From Mycolicibacterium rufum (lineage in GTDB: Bacteria; Actinomycetota; Actinomycetes; Mycobacteriales; Mycobacteriaceae), in assembly GCF_022374875.2 (NCBI RefSeq), contig NZ_CP092427.2:4898001-4962000 (forward strand): a stretch of DNA of 64,000 nucleotides, written 5' to 3'. This document shows, piece after piece, positions 30,724 through 39,651 of this stretch. The notes below the pieces were generated by a model. It worked only from the letters and a program-made list of their open reading frames with translations. It was not told the DNA's origin and did no database searches. Position numbers and translations under genes: made by a program. How positions within the stretch are numbered: position 1 is the stretch's first letter; every line of letters starts with the position of its first letter.

Positions 30724-31538
30724 AAACCGCCGAAGTCGCCGCCGAAATCGCCTCCGCCGAAGTCGCCGCCCCCCCAGTCGCCCCCGCCGTTGTCCCAGCC
30801 ACCGCCGTCCCAACCGCCGCCGGCGTCCCCACCGTCGGCGCCGCCGCCGTCGAGCTGGCCCTGTTCGAACCCCTCGTTGAAGCCGTCACCGTAGCCGTTC
30901 TCGAAAGCCTGTGCGTCGTAACCGACTCCGGCCATCCCGGTGAACAACGTGCTGAACAGCAGCGCCGACCCGACACCCCACGCGCCGGCCACCAGCGCGG
31001 GCTTCCACCAGGGCTCGGAATACCATCCCGCCGGCACCGGGCGTCCCGCGACGCGGCCGCCGGGGTAGTAGTTCGGGGTGCGCTGCGAGGGTGTCGGAGA
31101 CGCTTCGATCTGCCGGCCGTCGAACTCGACCCTGCGGTCCTCGGTCACCGCGCCCGCCGTGCGTTGACCGGCCAGCGACTCCAGCTCCGGACCCGGGTCC
31201 ATGCCCAGCGCGGTCCGCGCCGCGCGTACGTAGTACAGCCCCTCGACGGCACTCTCCTTGGCCAGTGCGGCTTGGCGCACCGTCGTCGCCTGCTCGATCT
31301 GTGACGACGCCGCGGTGTAGCGCTCCGAGGCGTCGGCCAGCGCCTGCTTGGACGCGTCGTCGGTTCCGCTCAGCGCGAACACCTGACCGCCGAGTCGTTC
31401 GATGAGCCGGCGCGCGTCGGCTTTCGCGTCGGCCAGCGAGGCGGCGTTGCGCTGACCGGACGCCTTCGACGACGCGTAGACGGCGATGCCGATGGCCGCG
31501 ACGACGATCACGATGAGCAGGAGAAGTACGCCTTCCAT
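30720..31538 (-). CDS. Membrane-anchored protein with glycine-rich C-terminus, function unknown
   Basis: I do not recognise a function with confidence. The 272-residue protein has an N-terminal membrane helix (about 3-22), a helical middle rich in Ala, Glu and Gln (about 25-125, possible coiled coil), a PYY/PGGR linker, a second hydrophobic segment (WKPALVAGAWGVGSALLFSTLF), and a last 55 residues of Gly, Asp, Trp and Phe in GGGDFGG-like repeats. Actinobacterial proteins of this layout are sometimes labelled DUF1542-like, from memory. The tail may be disordered or self-associating. It is convergent with, and overlaps by 4 bases, the antiporter gene. Confidence 0.7.
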   Translation of the reverse strand: MEGVLLLLIVIVVAAIGIAVYASSKASGQRNAASLADAKADARRLIERLGGQVFALSGTDDASKQALADASERYTAASSQIEQATTVRQAALAKESAVEGLYYVRAARTALGMDPGPELESLAGQRTAGAVTEDRRVEFDGRQIEASPTPSQRTPNYYPGGRVAGRPVPAGWYSEPWWKPALVAGAWGVGSALLFSTLFTGMAGVGYDAQAFENGYGDGFNEGFEQGQLDGGGADGGDAGGGWDGGGWDNGGGDWGGGDFGGGDFGGDFGGF

Positions 31539-31630
31539 GGCTCACAGCGTACCGACAGCAAGCGCGTGCGCCCGGTGGCGTTTCCGGCGATGGGCTGCAC
31601 CCGGTTCGTGGCGGACCGCCGAGCCTGCGG

Positions 31631-32446
31631 TCAGAGACTGACGGTCTGGCCGCGTTCGATCTCGACGACCCGGTCGCCGAGGCCGCGCTCGCCCATCGCC
31701 TTGGTGAAATCGGCGAGCGGCGAGGCGAAGACGCCGTAGTCGTCGAAATGCACCGGGATGACCCGGGGCAGACCGAGCAGGCGTGCCGCCTCGGCGCCCT
31801 GCTCGCCGTTCATGGTGACCGTCACACCGAACGGGAGCTTGTTCCCGGCGGGCAGACGGGTGCCACCGAGATGCAGGATGCCCGCATCGATCGAGTCGAA
31901 ATGCACCGGGATGTCGGCGAGTTCGTCGATGAGCAGGGTGTCCCCGGAGATGTAGAGCCGGCACTGGCCGGTGCCGTCGACACGGCCGAACTCCAGCATC
32001 GATCCCATCACCGGAGGCAGCAGGCGGCGCATGGCGATCGGGGCGTGCCGCCCCGGCAGCGCCGTCACCGTCAGGCGGTTGCCGCCCTGCTCGATCACCG
32101 AGGTGTGCCAGGTGGTCAGCCCGTGAGCCGCGTGGAAGCCCTTCTGGTGCAGGCGTTTCGCGGCGGGCGGGGTGGTCACGATGGGCAGGTCGTGGTCCAA
32201 ACCCTTGTCGGCGACCCGGTCCCAGTGGTCGCCGTGCATGTGCGAGAGCACCACGGCGTGCAACGGCGGGAGGTCGTCGACGGTCAGCGCCGGCGGGTGC
32301 CGCCGCCTGGACCACAGCCCGTACCCGAGGTAGGCGCGCTGTCCCTGGTGCAGGAAGTTGGGGTCGGTCAGCACCGTGATGTCGCCGCAGCGGATCAGCG
32401 TGGTGGCGTTGCCGATGAACGTGACGTGGATGTCCATCGTGGTCAC
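31631..32446 (-). CDS. Metallo-beta-lactamase fold hydrolase (UlaG/YcjZ-like)
   Basis: The 271-residue protein has the MBL metal motif SHMHGDHWD, a further His in LPGRHAP, Asp in SGDTL and a late His in IPVHFDDYG, so both metal sites look complete. The fold is that of the UlaG-like branch acting on phosphoesters, lactones or phosphoethanolamine lipids; the substrate is unknown. GTG 32446 overlaps the Crp-type regulator stop (GTGA), and ATG 32437 is an alternative start. It is downstream of that regulator on the same strand, so the two are translationally coupled. Confidence 0.83.
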   Translation of the reverse strand: MTTMDIHVTFIGNATTLIRCGDITVLTDPNFLHQGQRAYLGYGLWSRRRHPPALTVDDLPPLHAVVLSHMHGDHWDRVADKGLDHDLPIVTTPPAAKRLHQKGFHAAHGLTTWHTSVIEQGGNRLTVTALPGRHAPIAMRRLLPPVMGSMLEFGRVDGTGQCRLYISGDTLLIDELADIPVHFDSIDAGILHLGGTRLPAGNKLPFGVTVTMNGEQGAEAARLLGLPRVIPVHFDDYGVFASPLADFTKAMGERGLGDRVVEIERGQTVSL

Positions 32447-33144
32447 TGCGGGCTCCCGCCGCGCTGACCCCGGCGCGCACCGTGTATGCGCGTGGCCAGC
32501 GGTTCGGACTCGCGGATCAGGATGGTGTCCCTACCCATCGAGATCCAGCCGCGCGAGGCGAAATCGCAGAGCACCTTGTTCACCGACTCCCGCGATGAGC
32601 CGACCAGGTAGGAGAACTGCTCCTGGGTCAGATCCATCGGCACCCGCAACGCGCCGCGGTCGTGCACACCGAACCGCTGCGCCAGCCCCAGGAGGTTCTT
32701 GGCCACCCGGGCCGCGACGTCGGCGTACACGGTGTCGGTGATAGTGCTCGACGTCGAACGGATCCGGCGGGCCATGATGCGCAGGAAGCGCTGCGCCACG
32801 TCGGGCCGATCGAGCAGCAGCGGCATCAGCACCTCGCGTTCCAGGGACAGGGCGTCGACGTCGGTCATCGCGGTCGCGCACGAGGTGCGTGGCCTCGGGT
32901 CGAACATCGACTCCTCACCGAACATGTCACCAGGGCCGAGCACGGTGAACAGACATTCCCGTTCGGTCCTGTCGTGGCGGCCGACGCGCACCCGACCCTT
33001 CTCGATCACGTACAGGCAAGTGCCGTCGTCGCCTTCGGCGAAGATGACCTGCCCTGCCGCGCGGTGCAGCCGGCCGATGTGCCCGTTCGACAGCAATTCG
33101 GGGATCTCCGTTGCCAGCAACTGCGGTCCGCCTGCGCTCTCCAT
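32443..33144 (-). CDS. Crp/Fnr-family transcription regulator
   Basis: The 233-residue protein has an N-terminal cyclic-nucleotide-binding jelly roll (about 25-135, with GDMFGEESMF and a conserved-type PRTSCATAM phosphate loop) and a C-terminal Crp helix-turn-helix (about 175-220; LTQEQFSYLVGSSRESVNKVL). The phosphate cassette carries Arg then Thr-Ser, so cAMP binding is plausible. GGGAGGA sits just before the ATG at 33144. It does not read as the main mycobacterial Crp (Rv3676), and its targets are unknown. The coupled MBL gene downstream is the obvious candidate partner. Confidence 0.87.
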   Translation of the reverse strand: MESAGGPQLLATEIPELLSNGHIGRLHRAAGQVIFAEGDDGTCLYVIEKGRVRVGRHDRTERECLFTVLGPGDMFGEESMFDPRPRTSCATAMTDVDALSLEREVLMPLLLDRPDVAQRFLRIMARRIRSTSSTITDTVYADVAARVAKNLLGLAQRFGVHDRGALRVPMDLTQEQFSYLVGSSRESVNKVLCDFASRGWISMGRDTILIRESEPLATRIHGARRGQRGGSPQ

Positions 33145-33227
33145 GGGTCCTCCCGGTCGAGCAGTCGTCGTTGACCGGTGTGCTACCCGATGGGAGCGCG
33201 TCTACGCCTGATGCGGCGAACTGACCG

Positions 33228-33974
33228 TCAAGCCTTTGCCCACCGAACGATCAGTGTGCCGTCGTCGCCGGTCAGGATGCCGCGTCGGACCATGGGCACC
33301 GCCGTATGGCTCGCGGAGGCGGCGATGCGCCGGGCTGGGCCCACCACCATCATCGGGCTGGTGGTCAGGCAGAGTTCGTCGATCTCGTCGTCAGCGACGA
33401 GTCGCGAGAACAGCGTCGGACCGCCCTCCACCAGCACCCGCAGCAGCCCCATGTCGCCCAGCGCGGCGCGGATGTCGGCCGAACTCACCAGGGGCCCAGG
33501 CAGTTCGACGACGCACGCCGCGGACCGCGCGAGCGCCGCCCGGGCCTCCCTGTCCGCGTGCGCCGAGACGAGCACGATCGGCGGCACGGTCGCCTGCAGG
33601 AGTGCGGTCGGCACCACCGCGCGGCTGGACACCACCGCAACGGGCTGCACCGGCGCCAGTCCATGGCCCAGCCGCCACGCCTGAGCGTCGGCGCTCAAGC
33701 CCATGTCCAGATACGGAGCCGACGTGGCGGTCGAGGCGCCGACGAGCACCACGTCGGCGACCTCGCGAAGCCGGCGGAACACCCGCCGGTCCGTAGCCGT
33801 GCCGAGTTTGCGTCCCGAGCCGTCGTAGGTCACGGCACCGTCGATGCTGGCGATGAAGTTGGCCCGCAGCAGCGGACGCTGCAGGCCCTCGGGGTAGGCG
33901 AGCAGCGCGCGCAGCGCGTCGTCGTCGAGCGACTCCGCGTCATGGATCAGGGGTGGGCCGGCAATGGCGGTCAC
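33228..33974 (-). CDS. RibD C-terminal domain-like pyrimidine/DHFR-type reductase
   Basis: The 248-residue protein starts at GTG 33974, overlapping the MFS gene stop (GTGA). It shows the RibD_C fold: RANFIASIDGAVTYDG, a DVVLVGAST segment, and RVLVEGGPTLFSRL with the NADPH-site GGP. It resembles Rv2671 of M. tuberculosis, whose product can act as an alternative dihydrofolate reductase, from memory; but it could be the 5-amino-6-ribosylaminouracil reductase of riboflavin synthesis. No deaminase domain is fused. Translational coupling to an exporter is unusual for a riboflavin gene. Confidence 0.82.
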   Translation of the reverse strand: MTAIAGPPLIHDAESLDDDALRALLAYPEGLQRPLLRANFIASIDGAVTYDGSGRKLGTATDRRVFRRLREVADVVLVGASTATSAPYLDMGLSADAQAWRLGHGLAPVQPVAVVSSRAVVPTALLQATVPPIVLVSAHADREARAALARSAACVVELPGPLVSSADIRAALGDMGLLRVLVEGGPTLFSRLVADDEIDELCLTTSPMMVVGPARRIAASASHTAVPMVRRGILTGDDGTLIVRWAKA

Positions 33975-35425
33975 GGGGCGACCCTCGCCTTCTGCACTCG
34001 CGGGAATGTCGGACCGGACCGGGACCCGCGCGTCATCAACAGCGCCACCGCCACGCCCGAGATCGCCGCCGCGGCCGGCAGCATCATCGACTCCGACATC
34101 GCCACCGCGAACGACGCCCGCGACGCCGACCCGTGCGCCGTCGCGCCGTCGGCGACGGGTTCGCCGCCGATCAGGGCGGTCATCAGCGCCGCGATGCCGG
34201 CGCTGCTGAGCGCCGCGCCGACCTGCCGGGACGTGTTGCACATCGCCGAGCCCGCACCGGCCAGCTCGGGCGGGAGGGTCCGAGAAGCGATGACCGCCAA
34301 CGGTTCCCACGTCAACGCGCCGGCCGCGCCCATCAGGGTCAGGGGGATCAGCAGTCGCCAGACCGGGGTGGACTGCGTCATGTCGACCGAGAGCCAGAAC
34401 AACGCGATGGCGAGCAGTGCGAAGCCGCCGGCGATGATCGGCCGCGCGGGCACGCGGTCGACCATCCTGCCGACGACCGGCGCCAGGGCGGCTGTGGCGA
34501 CCGCGATCGGAGCGATCAGCAGGGCCGCGCGGGTGGCGGGCAGGGTGCAGACCTCCTGCAGATAGAACATCAGGGGCACTGCGAAGGCGACGAAGGCGAA
34601 GCTGACCGCGACGATGCCCGCGTTCGCCAGGACGAAGTCGCGGTGCCGGAAGAGCGTCAGCGGGATGAGCGGCTCGTCGCGCTGGACGGCCTGCCACCCG
34701 ACGAACGCGGCGACCAGCACCAGCCCGAAGGCGATGGCCGCCCAGATCGACAGCGGCCACCCGTGGTGCTGCCCCTCCTGCAGGCCGTAGACGACGAGCC
34801 CGATCCCGGTGCCCGAGAGCACCACCCCGGGCAGGTCGAGATGGTGTCGCCGACCCGGGATCGCGGGGACCAGCGCTGCGGCCAGGACCACACCGATCGT
34901 GGCCAGCGGCGCGTTGACGAGGAAGATCCACCGCCAGCCGACGCCGTCGACGAGCACCCCGCCGGCGACGGGACCGGCGAACATGCCGACACCGGCCGTG
35001 GCACCCCAGACCGCCATCGCCGCGCCGCGCCGTTCGGGCGGGAAGGCCCGGGTGATCGTCGTCAGGATCTGCGGTGTCATCACCGCAGCGCCGACACCCT
35101 GGACGACGCGCGCGGCGATCAGGGCGTCGACGGAGCCTGCCAGTCCGCACGCCACCGACGACGCGCCGAACACCGTCAGGCCGAGGAGGTAGAGGTTCCG
35201 GGGACCGAACCGGTCGCCGAGGCGTCCGCCGGGGAGCAGGAACGCGGCGAACGCCAGCAGGTACGCGCTGCTCACCCAGATGACGAAGTGGTAGTCGACA
35301 CCGAACGCGTCCCTGATGACCGGCGTGGCGACCGCCACCGCGGTCGAGTCGACCACGACCAGCAGGAAGCCGATCATCATCACCCACAGCGACCGGAAGA
35401 CCCGCCGGTCGTCGACAGCGGTCAT
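33971..35425 (-). CDS. MFS drug exporter, DHA2 (EmrB/QacA) type
   Basis: The 484-residue protein has about 14 membrane helices. It opens FRSLWVMMIGFLLVVVDSTAVAVATPVI, with the DHA2 motif DSTxVxVAxP. The GGRLGDRFGPR loop is MFS motif A between helices 2 and 3. It likely exports a drug or metabolite with proton exchange. I use the ATG at 35425; the longer reading frame to 35494 adds an Arg/Gly-rich leader. M. tuberculosis has an MFS gene (Rv2459, JefA) in this neighbourhood beside clpP2, so it may be a shifted orthologue, but this is not certain. Coupled to the RibD-like gene. Confidence 0.87.
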   Translation of the reverse strand: MTAVDDRRVFRSLWVMMIGFLLVVVDSTAVAVATPVIRDAFGVDYHFVIWVSSAYLLAFAAFLLPGGRLGDRFGPRNLYLLGLTVFGASSVACGLAGSVDALIAARVVQGVGAAVMTPQILTTITRAFPPERRGAAMAVWGATAGVGMFAGPVAGGVLVDGVGWRWIFLVNAPLATIGVVLAAALVPAIPGRRHHLDLPGVVLSGTGIGLVVYGLQEGQHHGWPLSIWAAIAFGLVLVAAFVGWQAVQRDEPLIPLTLFRHRDFVLANAGIVAVSFAFVAFAVPLMFYLQEVCTLPATRAALLIAPIAVATAALAPVVGRMVDRVPARPIIAGGFALLAIALFWLSVDMTQSTPVWRLLIPLTLMGAAGALTWEPLAVIASRTLPPELAGAGSAMCNTSRQVGAALSSAGIAALMTALIGGEPVADGATAHGSASRASFAVAMSESMMLPAAAAISGVAVALLMTRGSRSGPTFPRVQKARVAP

Positions 35426-35591
35426 CGCGCCACACCGCCCACCGCCGCGCCCCCTCCCGCACCGACGCCAGCCGTCGCGGAGGGTTCGTCGCACACACGG
35501 CGACGTCTCGAGTCGGTGAGTCGAGTACTAGCAGAATCGTCGACCGCGTGAATTGGTTTTCGCGCAGGTCGGCGGCGGGTAACCGCCGGTC

Positions 35592-35843
35592 ATGAGCACT
35601 CCCGAGGGCAACCCGCAGTCCGTCTCGATCGAGGTGGAGGAGACCGACCGCGGTTGGATGGTCGTGCACGTCGTCGACGGCGAACGCAAACCCATCGAAC
35701 CGCCCTACGCCGACCGCGAGACCGCAGAGGCCAACGCCGCCATCCACACGGCGGCGAGCGACCGGTGGACCGGCGCGGCGGAGGTGGTGTCGCCCGACGA
35801 TCGCCCGACCGACATCGCCCGGGACGACGCCGGAGCGAACTGA
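35592..35843 (+). CDS. Small conserved hypothetical protein
   Basis: The 83-residue acidic protein has no membrane segment or cysteine and no domain I know. The first half looks like a small beta-rich unit (VSIEVEETDRGWMVVHVVDG), then a helix (DRETAEANAAIHTAASDRW), resembling short domains that follow a strand-Gly-Trp pattern. It stands alone upstream of two tRNA genes, with no close partner. ATG 35592 is the only plausible start. Confidence 0.65.
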   Translation: MSTPEGNPQSVSIEVEETDRGWMVVHVVDGERKPIEPPYADRETAEANAAIHTAASDRWTGAAEVVSPDDRPTDIARDDAGAN

Positions 35844-35870
35844 GACGGACCGCGTGATCGGTCCTGGTGG

Positions 35871-35941
35871 AGCGGGCGACGGGAATCGAACCCGCGTAGC
35901 TAGTTTGGAAGACTAGGGCTCTACCATTGAGCTACGCCCGC
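35871..35941 (-). tRNA. tRNA-Gly (TCC)
   Basis: On the minus strand GCGGGCG pairs with CGCCCGC as acceptor stem, the anticodon loop reads CTTCCAA (anticodon TCC), and the T-arm is GGGTTCGATTCCC. The 71-base body is followed by an encoded CCA (35868-35870 on the complement). Confidence 0.95.
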
Positions 35942-36090
35942 GTGTGCTGCACAGCTGACAGTACCGGCAGAGAGTACCGGCCCCGCCCGTTCCGAATCCA
36001 ATCGACATCTGGATGTGGCTCCGGTGAGGTCAGGACGTAGGATCGCCGGTGGTCTGGCGCTGCGCGCACACGTGACGCGGCTGCGACGAC

Positions 36091-36167
36091 CGGGGTGTAG
36101 CGCAGCTTGGTAGCGCATCCGCTTTGGGAGCGGAAGGCCGCAGGTTCAAATCCTGTCACCCCGACCA
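36091..36167 (+). tRNA. tRNA-Pro (TGG)
   Basis: CGGGGTG pairs with CACCCCG; the anticodon stem TCCGC/GCGGA encloses loop TTTGGGA with anticodon TGG. The T-arm GCAGGTTCAAATCCTGT is intact. Encoded CCA is at 36165-36167. It lies 40 bases upstream of tig. Confidence 0.95.
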
Positions 36168-36207
36168 GCTCCACCCCATCACACGAAAGCAATAGAGGAG
36201 TACCAAC

Positions 36208-37674
36208 GTGAAGAGCACCGTCGAGAAGTTGAGCCCGACCCGGGTGCGCATCAACGTGGAGGTGCCCTTCGCCGAGCTCGAGCCGGACATCGACCGTGCC
36301 TTCAAGCAGCTGGCCAAGCAGATCCGGCTGCCCGGCTTCCGTCCCGGCAAGGCGCCCCGCAAGCTGCTCGAGGCCCGCGTCGGTCGCGGCGCCGTGCTGG
36401 AGCAGGTCGTCAACGACGCACTGCCGGCCCGCTACAGCGAGGCCATCACCTCCGAGTCGCTGCAGCCCATCGGCCAGCCCGAGATCGAGGTGACCAAGCT
36501 CGAGGACAACGAGGAACTGGTCTTCACCGCCGAGGTCGACGTCCGCCCCGAGATCGACCTGCCGGACCTGTCGACGCTGGCCATCACCGTCGACCCGATC
36601 ACCGTCACCGACGAGGACGTCGACGCCGAGATCGAGGCCCTGCAGAAGCGCTTCGGCACGCTCACCGGTGTGGACCGGGCGGCGGAGGAGGGTGACTTCG
36701 TCTCCATCGACCTGTCGGCCACCGTCGACGGCGAGGACGTGCCGGAGGCCAAGACCGAGGGCCTGTCGCACGAGATCGGTTCGGGTCAGCTGATCGAGGG
36801 CCTCGACGAGGCGATCATCGGTCTCGCCGAGGGCGAGTCGAAGGCGTTCACCACCACCCTGGTCGCCGGGGAGCACGCCGGTCAGGAGGCCGAGGTGACC
36901 GTCACCGTCAAGTCGATCAAGGTGCGCGAACTCCCTGAGCTCGATGACGAATTCGCGCAGCTGGCAAGCGAATTCGACACCATCGATGAGCTGAAGGCCG
37001 ATCTGCGCGAGAAGGTCGAGCGCGTCAAGCGGGTCCAGCAGGCCGAGGCCATCCGCGACAAGGCGATCGAGGAACTGCTCACCCAGGTCGAGGTGCCGCT
37101 GCCCGAGGCCGTGGTGCAGGCCCAGGTCGACGACACCCTGCACAACGCCATCCACGGCCTCGACCACGACGAGGACCGGTTCGCCGAGTCGCTCGCCGAA
37201 CAGGGCAGCAGCCGCGAGGAGTTCGACGCCGACAACCGCAGCAACGCGGAGAAGGCCATCAAGACCCAGCTGCTGATGGACGCGATCGCCGACAAGCTCG
37301 ACATCCAGGTCGGCCAGAACGACCTGACCGAGCGCCTGGTGCTGATGTCGCGTCAGTACGGCCTGGAGCCCCAGCAGCTGCTGCAGATGCTCCAGCAGAA
37401 CAACCAGTTGCCTGCGATGTTCGCCGACGTGCGCCGCGGCCTGACCGTGGCCGCCGTCGTGCACGGCGCCACCGTCACCGACACCGACGGCACCGAGATC
37501 GACACCGCCGAGTTCTTCGGTCCCTCCGGGGACCAGGCGGCGACCGCCGACGAGGATGCCGACCAGACCGACGCCGCGGCCATCACCGACGCGGACGCCG
37601 ACGAAGCGGCGGACGAGCAGACCGAAGCCACCGACGAGCCGGCCGACGCCCCGCAGGACGACGACGCCAAGTGA
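36208..37674 (+). CDS. tig: Trigger factor, ribosome-associated chaperone and prolyl isomerase
   Basis: The 488-residue protein has the ribosome-docking motif GFRPGK at 43-48, an FKBP-type prolyl isomerase domain (about 160-245) and a helical C-terminal chaperone arm. The last 60 residues are strongly acidic (Asp, Glu, Ala), longer than in E. coli trigger factor (432) and common in actinobacteria. It meets nascent chains at the ribosome exit. GTG 36208 follows AGAGGAG. The gene lies just before clpP1P2, joining folding and degradation genes in one region, but a strong hairpin separates them. Confidence 0.96.
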   Translation: MKSTVEKLSPTRVRINVEVPFAELEPDIDRAFKQLAKQIRLPGFRPGKAPRKLLEARVGRGAVLEQVVNDALPARYSEAITSESLQPIGQPEIEVTKLEDNEELVFTAEVDVRPEIDLPDLSTLAITVDPITVTDEDVDAEIEALQKRFGTLTGVDRAAEEGDFVSIDLSATVDGEDVPEAKTEGLSHEIGSGQLIEGLDEAIIGLAEGESKAFTTTLVAGEHAGQEAEVTVTVKSIKVRELPELDDEFAQLASEFDTIDELKADLREKVERVKRVQQAEAIRDKAIEELLTQVEVPLPEAVVQAQVDDTLHNAIHGLDHDEDRFAESLAEQGSSREEFDADNRSNAEKAIKTQLLMDAIADKLDIQVGQNDLTERLVLMSRQYGLEPQQLLQMLQQNNQLPAMFADVRRGLTVAAVVHGATVTDTDGTEIDTAEFFGPSGDQAATADEDADQTDAAAITDADADEAADEQTEATDEPADAPQDDDAK

Positions 37675-37685
37675 TGCTGTGAGCG

Positions 37686-37723
37686 AACGCGCGCCGTCTG
37701 GGGACTCCCCGGCGGCGCGCGTT
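37686..37723 (+). terminator. Strong hairpin between tig and clpP1
   Basis: AACGCGCGCCG (37686-37696) pairs with CGGCGCGCGTT (37713-37723), and the interior GGGG/CCCC (37700-37703, 37707-37710) extends the stem. It starts 12 bases after the tig stop and likely ends or weakens tig transcription ahead of clpP1. Confidence 0.65.
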
Positions 37724-37789
37724 GGTTAGTGTCGTTCGTAAGACCGGTCACCGCGTCGGAAGTACACAGAAGAAAGCAGGTATCCAGTC

Positions 37790-38401
37790 GTGACTGACAT
37801 GCGTGGCGCCTCCTCGGGCCTCAACCTTGTCGACTCGGTCTATGAGCGCTTGCTGTCCGAGCGCATCATCTTCCTCGGCTCCCAGGTCGACGACGACATC
37901 GCCAACCGGCTGTGCGCGCAGATCCTGCTGCTCTCGGCCGAGGACCCGACCAAGGACATCCACCTCTACATCAACTCGCCCGGCGGCTCGATCAGCGCAG
38001 GCATGGCGATCTACGACACCATGGTGCTCGCTCCCTGCGATGTGGCGACCTATGCGATGGGCATGGCCGCCTCGATGGGCGAGTTCCTGCTCGCCGCAGG
38101 CACCAAGGGCAAGCGGTACGCGCTGCCGCACGCCCGCATCCTGATGCACCAGCCGCTCGGCGGCATCACCGGTGGCGCCGCGGACATCGCCATCCAGGCC
38201 GAGCAGTTCGCCTCGATCAAGAAGGAGATGTTCCGTCTCAACGCGGAATTCACCGGACAGACGATCGAACGCATCGAGGCCGACTCGGACCGCGACCGCT
38301 GGTTCACCGCGCAGGAAGCTCTCGAGTACGGCTTCGTCGATCACATCATTACCAGCGTGACCATCAACGGCGACGGACCGGGAGCAGGAATCGACAAATG
38401 A
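37790..38401 (+). CDS. clpP1: ATP-dependent Clp protease proteolytic subunit 1
   Basis: The 203-residue serine peptidase has its triad at Ser95 (MAASMGEF), His120 (LMHQPLGG) and Asp169 (DSDRDRW), equivalent to 98, 123 and 172 of M. tuberculosis ClpP1. In mycobacteria ClpP1 and ClpP2 rings pair to form the active, essential protease, fed by ClpX or ClpC1. GTG 37790 is chosen as the start that gives the conserved TDMR N-terminus. The stop overlaps the clpP2 start (ATGA), securing equal synthesis of both subunits. Confidence 0.97.
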   Translation: MTDMRGASSGLNLVDSVYERLLSERIIFLGSQVDDDIANRLCAQILLLSAEDPTKDIHLYINSPGGSISAGMAIYDTMVLAPCDVATYAMGMAASMGEFLLAAGTKGKRYALPHARILMHQPLGGITGGAADIAIQAEQFASIKKEMFRLNAEFTGQTIERIEADSDRDRWFTAQEALEYGFVDHIITSVTINGDGPGAGIDK

Positions 38402-39069
38402 CCGACAACATCCATTCGTCTCTCCACCCGTCGCTGGACTCGCGCGTGCAGCCTCAGGCCCGCTACATCCTGCCGTCGTTCATCGAGCACTCGAGCTTCG
38501 GCGTCAAGGAATCGAATCCGTACAACAAGCTCTTCGAGGAACGCATCATCTTCCTCGGGGTGCAGGTGGACGACGCCTCGGCCAACGACATCATGGCCCA
38601 GCTGCTGGTGCTCGAGTCGCTGGATCCCGACCGCGACATCACCATGTACATCAACTCGCCGGGCGGCTCCTTCACCAGCCTGATGGCGATCTACGACACC
38701 ATGCAGTACGTGCGCGCCGACATCCAGACGGTCTGCCTGGGCCAGGCGGCCTCGGCCGCCGCGGTGCTGCTGGCCGCGGGCACGCCCGGTAAGCGTCTGG
38801 CGCTGCCGAACGCCCGCGTGCTGATCCACCAGCCCGCGCTGGGCGGGGTCATCCAAGGGCAGTTCTCGGACCTGGAGATCCAGGCCGCCGAGATCGAGCG
38901 CATGCGCACGCTGATGGAGCAGACCCTCGCCCGGCACACCGGCAAGCCCGCCGACGTGATCCGCAAGGACACCGATCGCGACAAGATCCTGACCGCCGAG
39001 GCGGCCAAGGAGTACGGGATCATCGACACCGTGCTGGAGTACCGCAAGCTGTCGGCGCAGAACGCCTGA
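38398..39069 (+). CDS. clpP2: ATP-dependent Clp protease proteolytic subunit 2
   Basis: The 223-residue subunit starts at the ATG overlapping the clpP1 stop. Triad: Ser119 (GQAASAAAV), His144 (LIHQPALGG) and Asp195 (DTDRDK). The N-terminal 40 residues form the propeptide/axial-loop region that is longer than in ClpP1. ClpP2 is the ring that docks ClpX or ClpC1. It is the last gene of the tig-clp segment on this strand; the next gene is convergent 3 bases away. Confidence 0.97.
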   Translation: MTDNIHSSLHPSLDSRVQPQARYILPSFIEHSSFGVKESNPYNKLFEERIIFLGVQVDDASANDIMAQLLVLESLDPDRDITMYINSPGGSFTSLMAIYDTMQYVRADIQTVCLGQAASAAAVLLAAGTPGKRLALPNARVLIHQPALGGVIQGQFSDLEIQAAEIERMRTLMEQTLARHTGKPADVIRKDTDRDKILTAEAAKEYGIIDTVLEYRKLSAQNA

Positions 39070-39072
39070 CGT

Positions 39073-39516
39073 TCAGCCGTTGCCGTAGATCCGCGTCGGG
39101 GTCACCAGCACGGCGGCGCGGCGCTGCTCGCGCATCGTCGCGTCGTAGGCGTCCCAGTCGTCGTGGGTCCCTCCGGCGGCGGTGAAGATGTCCCGGAGCA
39201 GGCGCGCGAGCGCCTGCTCGGAGTCGAGCCAGGGTTGCGGGTCGTCGGGGCCGGCGATGTCGGCGCGGCCCTCGACGGTGGCCCACTGCCAGCCCCGCCG
39301 GAAGGTGGCTGCCGTCTGCGGGCGCGCCCGCAGATTGGCCAGCTTCACGCTGCCGTAGGTGACGTAGCCGAGCACCGGCTCGCCGGTGCCCGGGTGGGCG
39401 AGGACGCCGGCGTTGATCAACGATGCCTGGATGGTGCCGTCCGCCCGCAGGGTGGACACCACGGCCAGGCCGTTGTCGTCCCGGGCGAGCGCGACCGCGT
39501 CGGTGAGTGACGTCAT
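39073..39516 (-). CDS. PPOX-class flavin/F420-binding oxidoreductase
   Basis: The 147-residue protein has the split-barrel fold of the pyridoxamine-phosphate-oxidase-like family: LAVVSTLRADGTIQASLIN at the start, then GYVTYGSVKLANLRARP and WATVEGRADI. Length and pattern fit the F420-dependent group (as in Rv1155), so F420 is the likely cofactor, though FMN cannot be excluded. The ATG at 39516 is the first start with the family N-terminus; longer frames are Gly/Pro-rich shadow of the next gene. Convergent with clpP2. Confidence 0.8.
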   Translation of the reverse strand: MTSLTDAVALARDDNGLAVVSTLRADGTIQASLINAGVLAHPGTGEPVLGYVTYGSVKLANLRARPQTAATFRRGWQWATVEGRADIAGPDDPQPWLDSEQALARLLRDIFTAAGGTHDDWDAYDATMREQRRAAVLVTPTRIYGNG

Positions 39517-39651
39517 GTTCGCAGGGTACGGCGCAGGGGTGGCGGGCAAACGACGGCAAAAGGCCACGCGGGTGTGTTCGCGCGTGTCAGGCTGGAGATC
39601 GACACCGTCGTCAGGACGGCGAGCGATCAGATCGAGGCGAGGGCGAGTGTC

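Noticed and set aside
30724-30890. Short tandem repeats of about 15 bases, as a possible CRISPR or VNTR array
   Set aside because: They are the codons of the Gly-rich GGGDFGG tail; there are no unique spacers or cas genes.
33228-35747. A single 839-codon minus-strand frame joining the RibD-like gene to an upstream part
   Set aside because: Only the last 248 codons read as protein; the upstream part is an out-of-frame reading of the MFS gene. The GTG at 33974 is the true start.
37724-37789. ClgR-type binding site ahead of clpP1
   Set aside because: Expected from clp regulation in actinobacteria, but I could not find a convincing palindromic CGC-N-GCG site in the leader.
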